Source: Callorhinus ursinus
Lineage: Eukaryota; Chordata; Mammalia; Carnivora; Otariidae
Assembly: GCF_003265705.1 (NCBI RefSeq)
Contig: NW_020312828.1
Coordinates: 53,376,055 to 53,440,054, forward strand
Direction of reading: 5' to 3'
Length of the DNA: 64,000 nt
In this document: positions 1 through 12,045 of the stretch, one piece after another
How the letters are laid out: every line of letters starts with the position of its first letter
Position numbering within the stretch: the stretch's first letter is position 1
The notes under the pieces: generated by a model
Databases searched by the model: none
Seen by the model: only the letters and a program-made list of their open reading frames with translations
Told to the model about the DNA's origin: nothing
Translations under genes and position numbers: made by a program

Positions 1-1004
1 GTTCATAGATCTAAACCCTGTTCTTTAGTAATTACCCTCCCTGCCATTCTTTTTTTTTTTTTTTTAATTTTGCCTTATTAGATCCATTCTATTTACAGAC
101 TTATAAAGTCTCAGTGTTCTTTGGAAGGAGCTCTAAGAGTGTCACTGGTACTCTTCAGTATTTGAGTTTTGCATTGTAAACTCCTTAGTCCACAGTGATG
201 TTTTACCCATCTTTACCGAAGATATGATTTGTCTTCTCTTGACTCTATAGGAAAGATAGAAAAAAGAACTTTTGCCAGTTTCTGACATTTTAGATACCAC
301 TGCAGGAAGATAACACATCTCTCAGTTGGTCTTGTCAGGTTTCTGTATAGCAACTTCCAGTACTCCTCAACTAAACCCATCATGCAAAATTTACTTGCCC
401 CTAGACACCAGTAACAGGTTTTAAATAAAATTTCTTTGTGCTTTTAAAAGCTTGTATTTTTCTGTAGAGGTTCTGGGTTCTTTCTGTGAATCAGATTCCA
501 TAAATATTTGTATCCATTACCTTTTGCTAACTTAGTGAATTAAAATAACAACTTCTTTGCTTATGATTCTGTAAGTAGGCTGTTTGGCTTGGGCTCAGTT
601 GAGTAATTCTGCTCGTCTTGACTGGGCTTATTTATGTTTCTGCACCATGCTAGTGGTTGATGGCCTCACTTAAATATCTGACTTTGGCTGTCTGTCAGCT
701 GGAAGTGCTGGGCCTCATGTTTCTCATTTGGCAGGCTAACTTGGACTTATTCATGTGGTGGTCTCAGGGTTCCAAGAGTAGCAAACAGGCAAACTCCACC
801 GTTCAAGGGCTTTTTGAGTCTCTGTTTGTGTCACATATGGCTAATTTTCCATTGAGCAAAGCATGTCACATGGCCAACCCAGATTCAGGGGATGTAATAC
901 TTCACCTCTCAATGGCAAGAGAAATATGTGGTCATTTGGCAATTTCTTACACTATTGTAAAGCTCCGTATTCCCCACCTTCTATTTTCATTTATTTTGCC
1001 TTTT

Positions 1005-1345
1005 TCTTTTTATCTGCTTTATTGAGGTATGATTTATAGACAATAACGTGCACACATTTTAAATGCACAGTTGAGTTTTCACAGATGTATATATACTCCT
1101 TTCTCACCATCACCCCATTCAAGATATACAGCATTTCTGTCACCCCAGAAAGTCCCTTCTGCTGCTCTGCAGTCAGCCCCTCCTGACACTGCAGACAAGC
1201 ACTGATATGATTTTTATCACTATAAATTAGTTTGCCTGTACTAGAACTTTATATAAATGAGATCATAGGTTATGTACTCTTTTGTGCCTGGCTTCTTCCA
1301 CTCAGTATAATGTTTCTGAGATTGATCCATCCAGTAATCCAATTT
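1005..1345 (-). mobile_element. Old L1 3'-end fragment
   Basis: The + strand reads TTTATTGAGGTATGATTTAT, then a region with CACCATCACCCC and a segment like ...AGTATAATGTTTCTGAGATT. This is the reverse complement of the 3' UTR and ORF2 end of old mammalian L1M elements. It is heavily diverged and 5'-truncated, with no coding capacity. Confidence 0.65.
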
Positions 1346-3794
1346 ATTTATCCTAGTATTTTGTCCACCCATATTATTTTACACAAATTATGCAAAGGTA
1401 AATTTTAGCCCAATTTATCCCAGTTATCACAATGGATAAATTATTGATCTTTGAATTTGATAAACAAGTTTTTATTATTTGAGTATGCTTTCTGGTGAGT
1501 TTTCCTTAAGATCCATAGGGAATTATGAAAGAAGAGTTTTTTTAAGCAAAATCTAACTGTATGAAAACAAAAGTACAGGATTTGTGATTAATGTGGAAAG
1601 TATAACTTTCAGAGATTGACATTTTAGTAATTAGATAAATCTCTGGGATCTAATTGAGAATTTTATGACTCATGTCTAAGCATATAAACAAGTATAAAGT
1701 ATATAATAAATGCTCCTTATTGTAATGTTTTCCTAGGCATTTGTAAATTAGAGAAAATGAGATTTTAAGAACTGGTTTTCCTTCTTTCTTTCTACTTAAT
1801 AATGAAACAGAATATGGCTACTACTTGCTCCTCAAGTAGGTAATTAGTTTAGCATGTTCAGTATAGGCAGGCAAGTTTGATTAATGCTCATGAAAAACTT
1901 TAATGTGAACCTACTCACAATAATTTTCCAGATAAATGCTTCTTTAGTACACTGTTAAATTTGTCTGTCCTAGCAATCCATATGTTATTTATGATTGCAG
2001 AGGTGATTCTGTTACTATCCTTTTGGGAAATGGAAAATTAAATCATGATTTGAGGGAAAAATAGGATTCCGGCTTAATCAGTTAAATTGCCATATAATTC
2101 TGGAATAGACAAAATAATTGCATGTCAGGCAAAATTTGAAGTGATAGATTTGTATTTCCAACTTTCTTTTTATTTGTTCTGACACAAATAAGTTTGGTTT
2201 ATTCTAAATTGCACTGGTTGTCAGTAGTGTTTATACACAATCTTAGGTGATTTTTTTTTTAATTAGCTAATTAAGAAAATCACAGATTTATATTTACTAC
2301 TATTATGTTTAAGAACAAATCAAGAAAAGTACTGTATTTTAAAATTCTAATTATGACTTCAGCTCTACAGAATTTTTCATTATTCTGTTTTGCTAATTAA
2401 AAAATCAGAGTGAATGTTACTATGTGGTATCCTGTTTTGCTCAGACCCATCAAAGCTTTTTCTTAGAATTAGGCCTTTAAGTATCTGATTAGGACCATTC
2501 CTGTTTACTTTGGATAGGCAGTAGTAAAAGAAAAGGCTTTCTGTTCTTGGTAAGTCCTTGTGAAAGTGAATTTATCAACTGGATAATAGGTGTAATAACA
2601 CACCCCACATCCTTTGGTCACCTTAGGAAATTATGAAAAGGCAGAGTTGTAAAAGTTGTGTTGTTATTTACCATATTTTGTAATTATGAATTGTATACTT
2701 AACATTTGAATTCCTTGAATTAGTAATATTTTGTGAAAGGTAAAGTGATCTTGATTCTTATGAGAAGCTTTTCTCTTCCCCTGGCATTTCTTATAGAAAT
2801 CCCCTTTATTTACTCTATCAAATCAAGATTCAACCATAGAAGCTAATGGTTTAGGAAGTAGGAGAATCATAATGTTAACCTGCAGCCAGAAAGGTCAGAG
2901 GCAGGTTACCAATTCCTGAAGTCTGTTGCTTCTGTGATTTTACCTGTGCTTGATCACTTAATCTTTCTCAACAGGTCATGAGAAGTTTGCCAAATTAAGT
3001 TAATTACAAAAGAGAAGGAACACATCATAAATCAAGTGCTAAGTGCTTAAGACAGCATTGGTATTTGCAGGGAAGATCAGTCACTTGAAAATGTTACTGA
3101 GTGCTTAGATGTTAATTTGAAAATACTATATTTTGCTAATAGCAAATGTTAATACTTTAACCAGGGGCACAGGGAATATAGATATCTATATAATAAACCT
3201 TCTCTTACCCCCACAAGGAACATTTACTTAGTAAATCTGTAGTATTCAGTGACAGATAAATGATGAGAATTGTCAGTCTAGTTAGAAAACCCATTTTAAA
3301 ATCATCATGGGATATTCAACAGTGTTTCCCATACTGATTATGTGCACTATATTGAATTTAATATGCCATGAATTTGCTTTTAAATATGCAGTGATACCAT
3401 TTTTAATCCATTGTATTTTGTTTTCATTATAAAATCCAGTCCCAATTTGGTTTTATAAAATAAATGACAACTTCACAAACTAGAAATGCATATTTTAAAA
3501 CATGTTTACATCATTTTAATATGTAGCAGTTTTATTTGACAACTCTTTACTGCAGAAACGTGTCTCGTCAACTAATAATTACAGAAAAATTTTAAAGATT
3601 GTGACTTACTTTAAATAATTTTAGAGATGTCTTGCAACTTTAAAATATTTACTAGAAATTACATTTATATTTTACTTTTGTTGAAATTATAAATATTTGT
3701 TTAGAGGCCTGAGAAGTAGAAATGGTTCACATTTCTATAGAAATATAAATTTCACTTATAAATTATGCTTCTTAGTTCATAAAAATTTTCTAGT

Positions 3795-3804
3795 CAAAAG
3801 AGGA
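3795..3804. repeat. Target-site duplication, left copy
   Basis: CAAAAGAGGA, identical to 5322-5331. The pair brackets the minus-strand L1 in the EMC2 intron and shows it arrived by target-primed reverse transcription. Confidence 0.8.
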
Positions 3805-5321
3805 TAATTTTACTTTTTTAATTATTTTTAATTTTTTTTATTAACATAATGTATTGTTTTTTTCAGGGGTACAGGTCTGTGATTCATCAGTCTTACACAA
3901 TTCCCAGTGCTCACCATAGCACATTCCCTCCCCAGTGTCCATCACCCAGCCACTCTATCCCTCCCACCCCCCACCACTCCAGCAACCCTCAGTTTGTTTC
4001 CTGAGATTGAGTCTCTTATGGTTTGTCTCCCTCTCTGGTTTCGTCTTCATTTTTCCCTCCCTTCCCCTATGATCTTCTGTCTTTTTTCTCAAATTCCTCA
4101 TATCAGTGAGATCACATGATAATTGTCTTTCTCTGATTGACTTATTTCGCTTAGCATAATACCCTCTAGTTCCATCCATGTCGTTGCAAATGGCAAGATT
4201 TCATTTTTTTGATGGCTGCATAATATTCCATTGTATACATACACCACATCTTCTTTATCCATTCATCTGTTGTTGGACATCTAGGCTCTTTCCATAGTTT
4301 GGCTGTTGGGGACATTGCTGCTATAAACACTGGGGTGCAGGTGCCGCTTTGGATCACTACATTTATATCTTTGGGGTACTTGCTGGGTCATAGGGTAGCT
4401 CTATTTTTAACTTCTTGAGGAACTTCCATACTGTTTTCCAGAGTGGCTGCACCAGCTTGCATTCCCACCAACACTGTAGGAGGATTCCGCTTTCTCTGCA
4501 TCCTCGCCAACATCGGTTGTTTCCAGACTTGTTAATTTTAGCTATTCTGACAGGTGTGAGGTGGTATCTCACTGAGGTTTTGATTTGGATTTCCCTGATT
4601 CCGAGCGATGTTGATCACTTTTTCATGTGTCTGTTGGCCATTTGGATGTCTTTTTTGGAGAAATATCTGTTCATGTCTTCTGCCCCTTTCTTGATTGGAT
4701 TATTTGTTCTTTGGGTGTTGAGTTTGATAAGTTCTTTATAGATTTTGGATACTAGCCCTTTATCTGATATGTCATTTGCGAATATCTTCTCCCATTCTGT
4801 CGGTTGTCTTTTGGTTTTGTTGACTGTTTCCTTTGCTGTGCAAAAGCTTTTTATCTTGATGAAGTCCCAATAGTTCGTTTTGCCCTTGCTTCCCTTGCCT
4901 TTGGCGATGTGTCTAGGAAGAAGTTGCTGCGGCTGAGGTCAAAGAGGTTGCTGCCTGTGTTCTCCTCAAGGATTTTGATGGACTCCTGTCTCACATTTAG
5001 GTCTTTCATCCATTTTGAGTTTATCTCTGTGAATGGTGTAAGGAAATGGTTCTGGTTTCGTTCTACATGTGGCCGTCCAATTTTCTCAGCACCATTTATT
5101 GAAGAGATTGTCCTATTTCCATTGGATATTCTTCCCTGCTTTGTCGAAGATTAGTTCACCATAGAGCTGAGGGTCCATTTCTGGGCTCTCTATTCTGTTC
5201 CATTGATCTGTGTGTCTGTTTTTGTGCCAGTACCATATTGTCTTGATGATGACAGCTTTGTAATAGAGCTCGAAGTCCAGAATTGTGATGCCACCAGCTT
5301 TGCTTTTCTTTTTCAATATTC
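3805..5321 (-). mobile_element. 5'-truncated L1 with target-site duplication
   Basis: A relatively young carnivore L1 inserted antisense to EMC2. The + strand starts with the T-rich complement of the poly-A tail and the 3' UTR (TACAGGTCTGTGATTCATCA, G-rich complement CCCACCCCCC). It then runs backwards through the ORF2 C-terminal region. Minus-strand frames at 4166-4357, 4363-4572 and 5113-5346 contain typical ORF2 words ([64 protein letters not shown]). Frame breaks separate them, so the copy is dead. It is flanked by an exact 10-bp duplication CAAAAGAGGA at 3795-3804 and 5322-5331, which fixes both ends. Confidence 0.9.
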
Positions 5322-5469
5322 CAAAAGAGGAGGGTTTTAAAATCAAGTTTATGTTTTGCTAGGTTATCACACTACTTAAACATTTAAATTGGCCAATTTT
5401 GCAGTGAAATCTTAGTACACTTCAACTAAAAATGAAGCCTTAATGAAAATATAAAGTCCAAATTTAGAG

Positions 5470-6135
5470 CATTGATGAAAGAAATTAAAGACAACACAAG
5501 CAAAATAGAAGGATATTCCATACTCATGGGTTGGGAGAAAAATATTGTTAAACGGTGCATACTGCCCAAAGCAGTCTGCAGATTTAATGCAATCCCTATC
5601 AAAATACCAATAGCATTTTTCACAGAACTAGAACAAATAATCCTAAATTTGCATGGAACCACAAAAGACCCCGAATAGCCAAAGCAATCTTGAAAAAGAA
5701 AAACAAAGCTGGAGGTATCACAATTCTGGACTTCAAGTTATACTACAAAGCTTTGGTAATCAAAACAATATGGTACTGGCACAAAAATAGACACAGATCA
5801 GTGGAACAGGATAGAAAGCCCAGAAACAAACCCACATTTATATGGTTAATTAATCTTTACCAAAAGAGGCAAGAATATGTAATGGGAAAAAGACAAATCT
5901 CTTCAACAAAATGGTGTTGGGAAAACTGGACAGCCACAGGCAAAAGAATGAAATTGGACCATTTTCTTCTACCATAGAGAAAAATAATCTCAAAATGCAA
6001 TAAGACCTAAATGTGAGACCTGAAACCATAAAAATCCTAGAAGAGAACACGGGCAGTAATTTCTCTGACATTGGGCATAGCATTTTTCTGTATAGGTCTC
6101 CAGAGGTAAGGGAAATAAAAGCAAAGAATAAAACC
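5470..6135 (+). mobile_element. L1 ORF2 fragment, sense to EMC2
   Basis: The + strand encodes broken ORF2 sequence downstream of the reverse transcriptase core: frames 5472-5678 ([20 protein letters not shown]) and 5690-5977 ([54 protein letters not shown]). It stops at about 6135, before any 3' UTR or poly-A, so both ends are truncated. It overlaps in L1 coordinates with the neighbouring minus-strand copy and lies outside that copy's target-site duplication, so it is a separate and older insertion. Confidence 0.85.
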
Positions 6136-6290
6136 CAAATTGTTTTATTGAAGAAAAGATATTTGATTTCTTGCTAGTGATAAAATAGATAATGTTAGCT
6201 CTCATTAGCAATGTGAAGGTAAGATTGTGATTTTGAACCTGCCGTGAAATTTAACCTAATTGCATTTTTTTTTTTTTAATTAGTTTGCAG

Positions 6291-6370
6291 GTCGAAGTAA
6301 GAAGGAAACCAAATACTCTCTTAAGGCAGTCGAAGACATGTTGGAAACACTGCAGATCACCCAGTCTTAA
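6291..6370 (+). CDS. EMC2: EMC2 terminal coding exon (ER membrane protein complex subunit 2)
   Basis: The exon follows a T-run and TTTGCAG acceptor at 6284-6290. The first two bases (GT) complete a split codon, giving Gly if the previous exon ends in G. The frame then reads RSKKETKYSLK...VEDMLETLQITQS and ends with TAA at 6368-6370. This matches from memory the C-terminus of vertebrate EMC2 (TTC35, about 297 aa), where ...AGRSKKETK is also the expected context. EMC2 is a cytosolic TPR-repeat subunit of the ER membrane protein complex, which inserts tail-anchored and multipass membrane proteins. Only about 26 of its residues lie here. The frame is open, the stop is at the expected place, and a 3' UTR with polyadenylation signals follows. 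The intact splice site and the lack of poly-A or target-site duplications argue against a processed pseudogene. Confidence 0.93.
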
Positions 6371-6652
6371 GGTTTCAAACTCTTTCACATTACATTTCAC
6401 AACTGCACAATTGAACTTACTGGCCTGTGACTACTAAATGCCTAGTGCTATTTATATTCTAATTTTTTGTTAAGAGGGCAATTGTAAAGAATGTTTATAT
6501 AGACCTAAAAATGCCTTTTATTGCTAAGCAGGAAGATGGAGAAAGTCCACAGAAGAGAGATTTAACAAGATTCATATTGATTGTACATCATTCTCTTCAT
6601 ATCACACATATATAACTTCTTTTAAACCACAACCTGATGTAGAAATCCCATA

Positions 6653-6658
6653 AATAAA
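6653..6658 (+). terminator. Proximal polyadenylation signal AATAAA
   Basis: Canonical hexamer 283 bp after the EMC2 stop codon, followed within 30 bp by T-rich and GT-containing sequence. Candidate short 3' UTR end. Confidence 0.55.
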
Positions 6659-6979
6659 TCATGTGATTTATTAAACTTGCATCTGAAGATTCTAGATTCT
6701 TTTTGTTACACTCAAATAGTGAATATGTTGTTTCAGAATTCAGTTTCTAGTTAACCCTTTTTTTTGTGATAGAAATACATAGCATGCATTGCTGACAAGC
6801 AAAATGTTGGCAAATTATTTTGATTCTCTTTATAATGTCAAGTTGGATTTTGCTGTGCATTCCTGTAAGCTATTGTTTTATGTGCTATAATGTTATTCTC
6901 ATAAATCTTGCTTAATAATGTTCAGTAGTATCTCTGTAAAATTTTTGTTTTGCCATAGGACATAATTGAGATTTTTACC

Positions 6980-6985
6980 AATAAA
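6980..6985 (+). terminator. Distal polyadenylation signal AATAAA
   Basis: Canonical hexamer 610 bp after the stop codon, in CCAATAAAAAGC, followed by TTCATGTATGCTG. Candidate long 3' UTR end. Confidence 0.55.
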
Positions 6986-7000
6986 AAGCTTTAAGGTTCA

Positions 7001-8266
7001 TGTATGCTGTAATGCTATAATGCTATAACCTTTATGAAAGTTAAATTTATTGAACTTTTAAGTATTTTGCATAAAATAATGTTAAGAAAACAGACAGTAG
7101 TGATGAAAGAGGTTTCAGTAGCTACGTTATTTTTACTTAGGGAAAATAAGAAAATCTAAACTATGTTTAAGAGCAAAATTTTTACAATTCTCATATTTAA
7201 TTACCTCCTTGGTAATAATAAGAGCTTCTTTTTCCTTTTTCTCTTTTCATGATAAACAACTGTTATACTACCTTCAACAGTATTTTGCATGTTTCATTGG
7301 AATAGAAAGAACTTTGAGACACTTTGAGAACTTTATTCAGACACAAATCAGTCATTCAGGGCATGTATTGTTAGTAGTAGTTTGTAATTTACATATACAA
7401 ATTACACATTCTATGTATCACATACATGTATAATTACTTAATAGAAATAGTTTACAATAGTATACAGAAACTCCTGCATACTTGTCATTGCTGGATTTAG
7501 GCAAATAGGGTTCATGGAGGACTTGACAACCTGGAAGTCTTTAGGAAGAAAACTATTGTCAGTATCAGTTTTTTAATCTTTTGAATAATTCTGTTAGTAT
7601 ATTATTCTCCATATCTGGTCTCATTCTTTTATTTTGCGGTCTTTTTCATTTTATTCTGCCATGAGAAATGAGCAGATGTGAAATAACTCTCCCCATAGAA
7701 AGCTAATTCTTACCAACAAGTCTTTGTTATCACAGGATGCACTCTTTTTTGCCAGTGAATTTAGTAACTGCATTTTCAACATAATCAGCCATCTCAGATT
7801 TGTTTTCTATAAAGGCTCATATATTATTCCACTACTTTCTTATCTTAGTCTCCTGTCCGTCACTAGGGTAGTGTTTACTTTAGCAATTATATTTGTGTAA
7901 GGTAGTGCCTTGTATAACTGTCAGCCTAAGTTTCACTTTATTTTTCTAATTTTAATACCTGCTTGCTAAGAATTTTTTATGAAGTACATTGTTAATGTGT
8001 AATTTATAAACTTCAATTTAAGTGTACTGATCATCCTATTGTGGCAGACATTTGCCAACTGCTTTTACCGCCACTTTTTGCTTGTTAGGGGTATCTTATA
8101 TTGTTCACGTAGGAGCAGAAATCCCTGCTCTTCAAGGAGATAAGGACCTTACCTTACCTCAGCCCTAGGATATGTATCATGATTGATCTAAAACAGAGGT
8201 GGTTTCATTTCTTATGGTCTGTGAGATGCCAAAGCAGAACTTTTTTCAGTTTAGGAAATATTCTGT
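7001..8266. other. Intergenic, no recognised feature
   Basis: AT-rich sequence downstream of EMC2. The one frame here, 7209-7433, lacks any recognisable domain. I see no repeat that I can name. Confidence 0.5.
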
Positions 8267-8420
8267 ATTTGTGCTGTCCAATATGGTAGCTACTAACTGT
8301 AGCTTTTGAGCACTTGAAATATGGCCAGTAGAACTGAGAAATTGAATTTTTAATTTAATTTAATTTTAATTTTAATAGCTGCACGTGATTCAGGGCCACC
8401 ATAGTGGGTAGTGTCCAAAT
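8267..8420. mobile_element. MER5A-like hAT (Charlie) non-autonomous DNA transposon
   Basis: The segment begins GTGCTGTCCAATATGGTAGC, continues with TTTGAGCACTTGAAATATGG and a central TTTAATTTAATTTAATTTTAA tract, and ends near TAGTGTCCA. This order is characteristic of MER5A-type elements, which have partly palindromic ends. It is old and diverged. The family name rests on memory. Confidence 0.7.
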
Positions 8421-9657
8421 ATCTAAAGTATGGGCATACGACCTATTTAAGGCTAATAAAATGAACAGAAGCCTATTGGGAAGGGTCTTCCTTTCAAATT
8501 AAAAAGTCAGAGCTTTGTGAAGTGAGGCTTTTTGCCTCTTTCTCCTCCTTCAGGCCATGAGTGTCAACAACATACTTAGAGATACAACACCCATCTTACA
8601 ACTATGAAACAATATATAGGAGAATAAAAGCTACTTTTCAGAGATAGCTTTATAGAAAGATTAGAGAGAGCCGGTGTTCCTGATGGCATGTTGAACACCT
8701 GAACCAACATGAGCACTTGCCAATCTCTGCACTTATTACATGAGAAAAATAAACTCTTGATTAAGACATTGTTTGGATTTTCTGTTACTTTTGCCATGTA
8801 TATTTCTGACTAATATATCCATCAGCTTTTTTTTTTTTTTTTAGTATGTAAAACTCTTTAAAATTTTGGACATGCTGGGAATGGAGTTTCAAAATGTAAT
8901 GATTTAAAGTTAAGTAGACAAGTACATACAATAAAAAAAGTAAGATCTTGTTGCAACTCAGCATACACTATTTAAGCCAACCTTAACCATAGGATAATAC
9001 TGACTTGGGAGCAGAGGAGGATGTAGAAAAGATAGAAATGGAAAACCAGTGCTTCAGTATGCTGGGAGCATATAATTTTTATTGGTAAATATTTCAAAGA
9101 ATCTTTTTTTTCTGATGCCACAATCCATCTATTCTCAAAATAACTTTATTTTACTTTATTTCATAGAACTGTAGGATTTTAGAAGGGACTTTAAAGATGA
9201 ATTAGTTATATTCCATTTTAGGATGAGGAATCAAGCTTCTGAGAAATTAAGCTCTTCTGAGACAGAGCAGGACCAGGATGTCAGGGGTTCCCAAGTCAGT
9301 GTTCTTTCTAATATACTCTGAGGCATATGTCTATTCTGTGATATGTTCTTCCTATTTTAAAATGAGAAAAATAAGAGATATATCCAAGGGGCATTGCTTG
9401 TTAGAGCAGGGATTAGAATTCAGATTTTTCTGACTTGTAAAACAATTTTTTAGTGGAATAATAAAGTCATAATTTTTTTTAAAGTCATAATTTCATTTTG
9501 AATTAAACTGAACATAAACTAAATGGACCATTTACGCTATTACTTCATGTAATCATTGTGAGAACTCTTTTAGACTATTTAGAACTACTTTGAACCTCTT
9601 TCACTTTGAACCTCTGATGTATCCTATCTCCCTTCTCACTCTTGACAAGTAACCTCT
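8421..9657. other. Intergenic, mostly unique
   Basis: No gene seen. There is a T-run at 8827-8842. The stretch 9190-9310 (GGATGAGGAATCAAGCTTCTG, then GACAGAGCAGGACCAGGATG) resembles a degraded minus-strand MIR, but the match is weak. Confidence 0.4.
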
Positions 9658-10037
9658 TGTTATAGACTGAATTGTGTCCCCCCAGTATTCGTATGTCAAA
9701 ATCCTAACCTCTACTACCTCTGAATGTGATTTTATTTGGAGATAGTCTTTAAAGTAATAATTAAGGTAAAATTAGGTCATATAGGTGGGCCGTAATCCAA
9801 TATGATTGGTATCTTTATAAGAAGAGATTAGGACACAGACAACAGAGGAAAAACCATGGGAAGACAAAGAGAAGATTCCCACCTGCCATCCAAGGAGTGA
9901 TTCCACAGAAGAAACCAACCCTCCTGACACCTTGATCTGGGACTTCTGGCCTTTAGAACTGTGATGAAATAAATTTCTGTTTTTTAAGACACCCAGTTCT
10001 CTGTGTACTTTGTTAAGGCAGCCCTAGCAAACTAATT
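9658..10037 (+). mobile_element. MaLR-type solitary LTR (old endogenous retroviral relic)
   Basis: Starts TGTTATAGACTGAATTGTGT and ends GCAGCCCTAGCAAACTAA. Between lie the familiar blocks TTTATTTGGAGATAG, GGTATCTTTATAAGAAGAGA, CACCTTGATCTGGGACTTCT and AGAACTGTGATGAAATAAAT (which carries AATAAA). I read it as a solitary LTR of the mammalian ERVL-MaLR group. There are no internal coding regions. The subfamily is uncertain. Confidence 0.6.
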
Positions 10038-10659
10038 GAGCCCTCTTACTGTTTTACAGAGAAAAACATACCCAGTATCAGACATTTTTGTGCCTGATTT
10101 CACCTCTTTTTCTCTTACAGTAGAAGCAGGTAGCCCTGCCCTTTTCTGAATGATTTCCCACCATTGTCCCCCTCATTTTTTTATACTTAAGCCTTAGTTT
10201 TATGAATGTGCCATACTGCCTTCTACCATAGAGCATCCTGCCTTCCCCAAAATGTCATATCATCTCTTTTCTTCACACTTGTCCTTAAACTATTTTTCTT
10301 ATTTCTTTCTTTCATTTCAACTAAATTCTTCCTATTAACACTCAAATGTGCTCATTTCATTACCTTTTTAAAATATCACCCCTCATTTTCACAATCCACC
10401 TCCAGCTACTACCCCATCTCTCTTTTTTGGGGGGGGGGGGTTTGTGTTTGTGTTTACAGCCTCATTCCTTCAGTTTTCTAAACTTGTATCTGTTCTTCCC
10501 CATTCTTTAAATTGCTCCAGTCTGGCACCCCCTTACTCCCACCATATTCCTTTGAAATGGTTTAGTTCTGTTTCACCAATGTGATGGATGTTTTCTGTTT
10601 ATAGAAACTGTGTTCTGTTTATTTTATGCTGCATTATACGTTTCAGATCTGTCCATTCT
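10038..10659. other. Intergenic with a G homopolymer
   Basis: Pyrimidine-rich, unique-looking DNA. A run of 12 G follows a T-run (G at 10429-10440), with GTTTGTGTTTGTGTTTA after it. No gene recognised. Confidence 0.45.
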
Positions 10660-11080
10660 ATTCCATTTTCATTGCCATCATCACCTGACTCCTGAATTAC
10701 AACAGTAGTCAGAAAGCTAGATTTCCTATATCTTCACTTCTCAGTCTGTTCCCATTGCAGTTAGAATGTGACTAAACTTCACTAATAATGCCTTTATACC
10801 CTCCCGCTCATTAAAACTCTTCAGTTGTTTCCCTTTGTTGCTCTGTACCTGGCCTGTGAGGTTCTATGTAGTATCAGAACCAGGAAGGATGATTCAGATT
10901 CCCTGTTGTAAACTGTCTTCCTCTCCTCTCCCGTCTATTTCTGAGTTTAGCCACATTTAAATTCCATGTTAATGCTTTCTTTTCCTACAAACTTGGTACA
11001 CATTCCTTCCGTATAGAACAAAGCCTTCCTTGACTCATTATCTTTCTGAGGTCAGGCCCCTCTATTTTTTTTCTACCTGT
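10660..11080 (+). mobile_element. LINE L2 fragment
   Basis: The order CCTTTGTTGCTCTGTACCTG, CTGTCTTCCTCTCCTCTCCC and AAAGCCTTCCTTGACTCATT follows the L2 3' region ('...CTTCCCTGA...' motif order). Diverged, sense orientation, no open frame. Confidence 0.5.
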
Positions 11081-11178
11081 ATTTTTAAAATAATGTTTTA
11101 TTTTATAATACTTTGACTCACAAGAAGTTGCAAAAACAGTATGAAATTTCTCTTGCACCAACTTCTTACTATTATCTT

Positions 11179-11348
11179 TTTTTTTAAAAGATTTTATTTA
11201 TTAGAGAGAGGGCACGAGTCGGGGGAGGGATAGAGGGAGAGGCAGACTCCTCGCTGAGAAGGGAGCCTGATGGGCTGAATCCCAGGACCCTGGGATCATG
11301 ACCTGAGCCAAAGGCAGCTGCTTAACTGAGCCACCCAGGGGCCCCTTC
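11179..11348 (-). mobile_element. Can-SINE (SINEC), antisense
   Basis: T-run and AAAGATTTTATTTATT (reverse of the A-rich tail), purine-rich middle, GACCCTGGGATCATGACCTG (B-box region) and terminal GAGCCACCCAGGGGCCCC (reverse of the head). Target-site duplication CTATTATCTT at 11169-11178 and 11349-11358. Confidence 0.92.
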
Positions 11349-12045
11349 CTATTATCTTAACCACAGTATATTGTCAAATCAGGAAATTGACATTGCAATA
11401 ATACTATTAACTAAGTTACTGGCCTTATTTCGATTTCACAATATTTACATGCTCTTTTTTTTCTGTTTATAAAATGACATATATATGGATCCATGTAATC
11501 ACCATAAACAAAATCTAGAACCTAACATCACAAACTCATTCTTGCTACTTAATAGTTATACCTTCATCTAACCCTAATGACCGGCATCCACTGATTTTTT
11601 TTCCTCCGTCACTATAACTTTTAAGAGTGTTGCATCAGTAGAATCATACAACTTATAACCCTTTGAGACTGAATTTTCACTCAGTGTATTGCCCTTTAGA
11701 TCCATAAGTGTTGCTGTGTCAGTAGTTCGTTCCTTTTTCTTGCTAAATAATATTCCATTGTATGGATGTACCTCAGTCTGGTAATCAGTTCTCCATGGAA
11801 AGACCTGAATTGTTTCCACAGCCAAGTGGGGTTTATTCCAGATATGCAAGGCTGCTTTAATAATTGAAATTTAGTGAATGCAATCCATCGTATTAAGAAA
11901 ATAAGAAAAAACACATTATCATATCAATTAATGTAAAAAAAGTATTTGACGAAATTCAACCCCGTTTATGATGAAAACTAATTTAGCAATAGAAGGAAGC
12001 TTCCTTGGTCTGATAAAAAAAAAAAATCTATAAAACTTCCATCTA

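Larger units (their letters stand above)
1..6290 (+). other. EMC2: EMC2 last intron (3' part)
   Basis: Sequence upstream of the EMC2 terminal exon. I found no stretch encoding the preceding EMC2 residues (the TPR-rich body of the protein), so I read the whole segment as intron. It ends in a long T-run and TTTGCAG at 6284-6290, a good 3' splice site. It contains an old L1 tail (1005-1345) and two L1 ORF2-containing fragments (3805-5321 and 5470-6135). The stretch 1346-3804 is AT-rich DNA in which I see no gene or recognisable repeat. Confidence 0.75.
6371..7000 (+). other. EMC2: EMC2 3' untranslated region
   Basis: AT-rich, repeat-free sequence directly after the EMC2 stop. Two AATAAA hexamers, at 6653-6658 and 6980-6985, give candidate 3' ends near 6675 and 7000. 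The exact cleavage sites cannot be set from sequence alone. Confidence 0.7.

Noticed and set aside
657..1025. 122-codon plus-strand frame near the left edge
   Set aside because: It lies in EMC2 intron sequence, runs into an old L1 tail, and shows no domain or codon pattern suggesting selection.
3805..6135. A single 5'-inverted L1 spanning both intronic pieces
   Set aside because: The two pieces overlap in L1 coordinates and the target duplication encloses only the minus-strand piece, so they are independent insertions.
9658..10037. Possible intact endogenous retrovirus
   Set aside because: Only a single old LTR-like unit is present, with no gag, pol or env sequence nearby.
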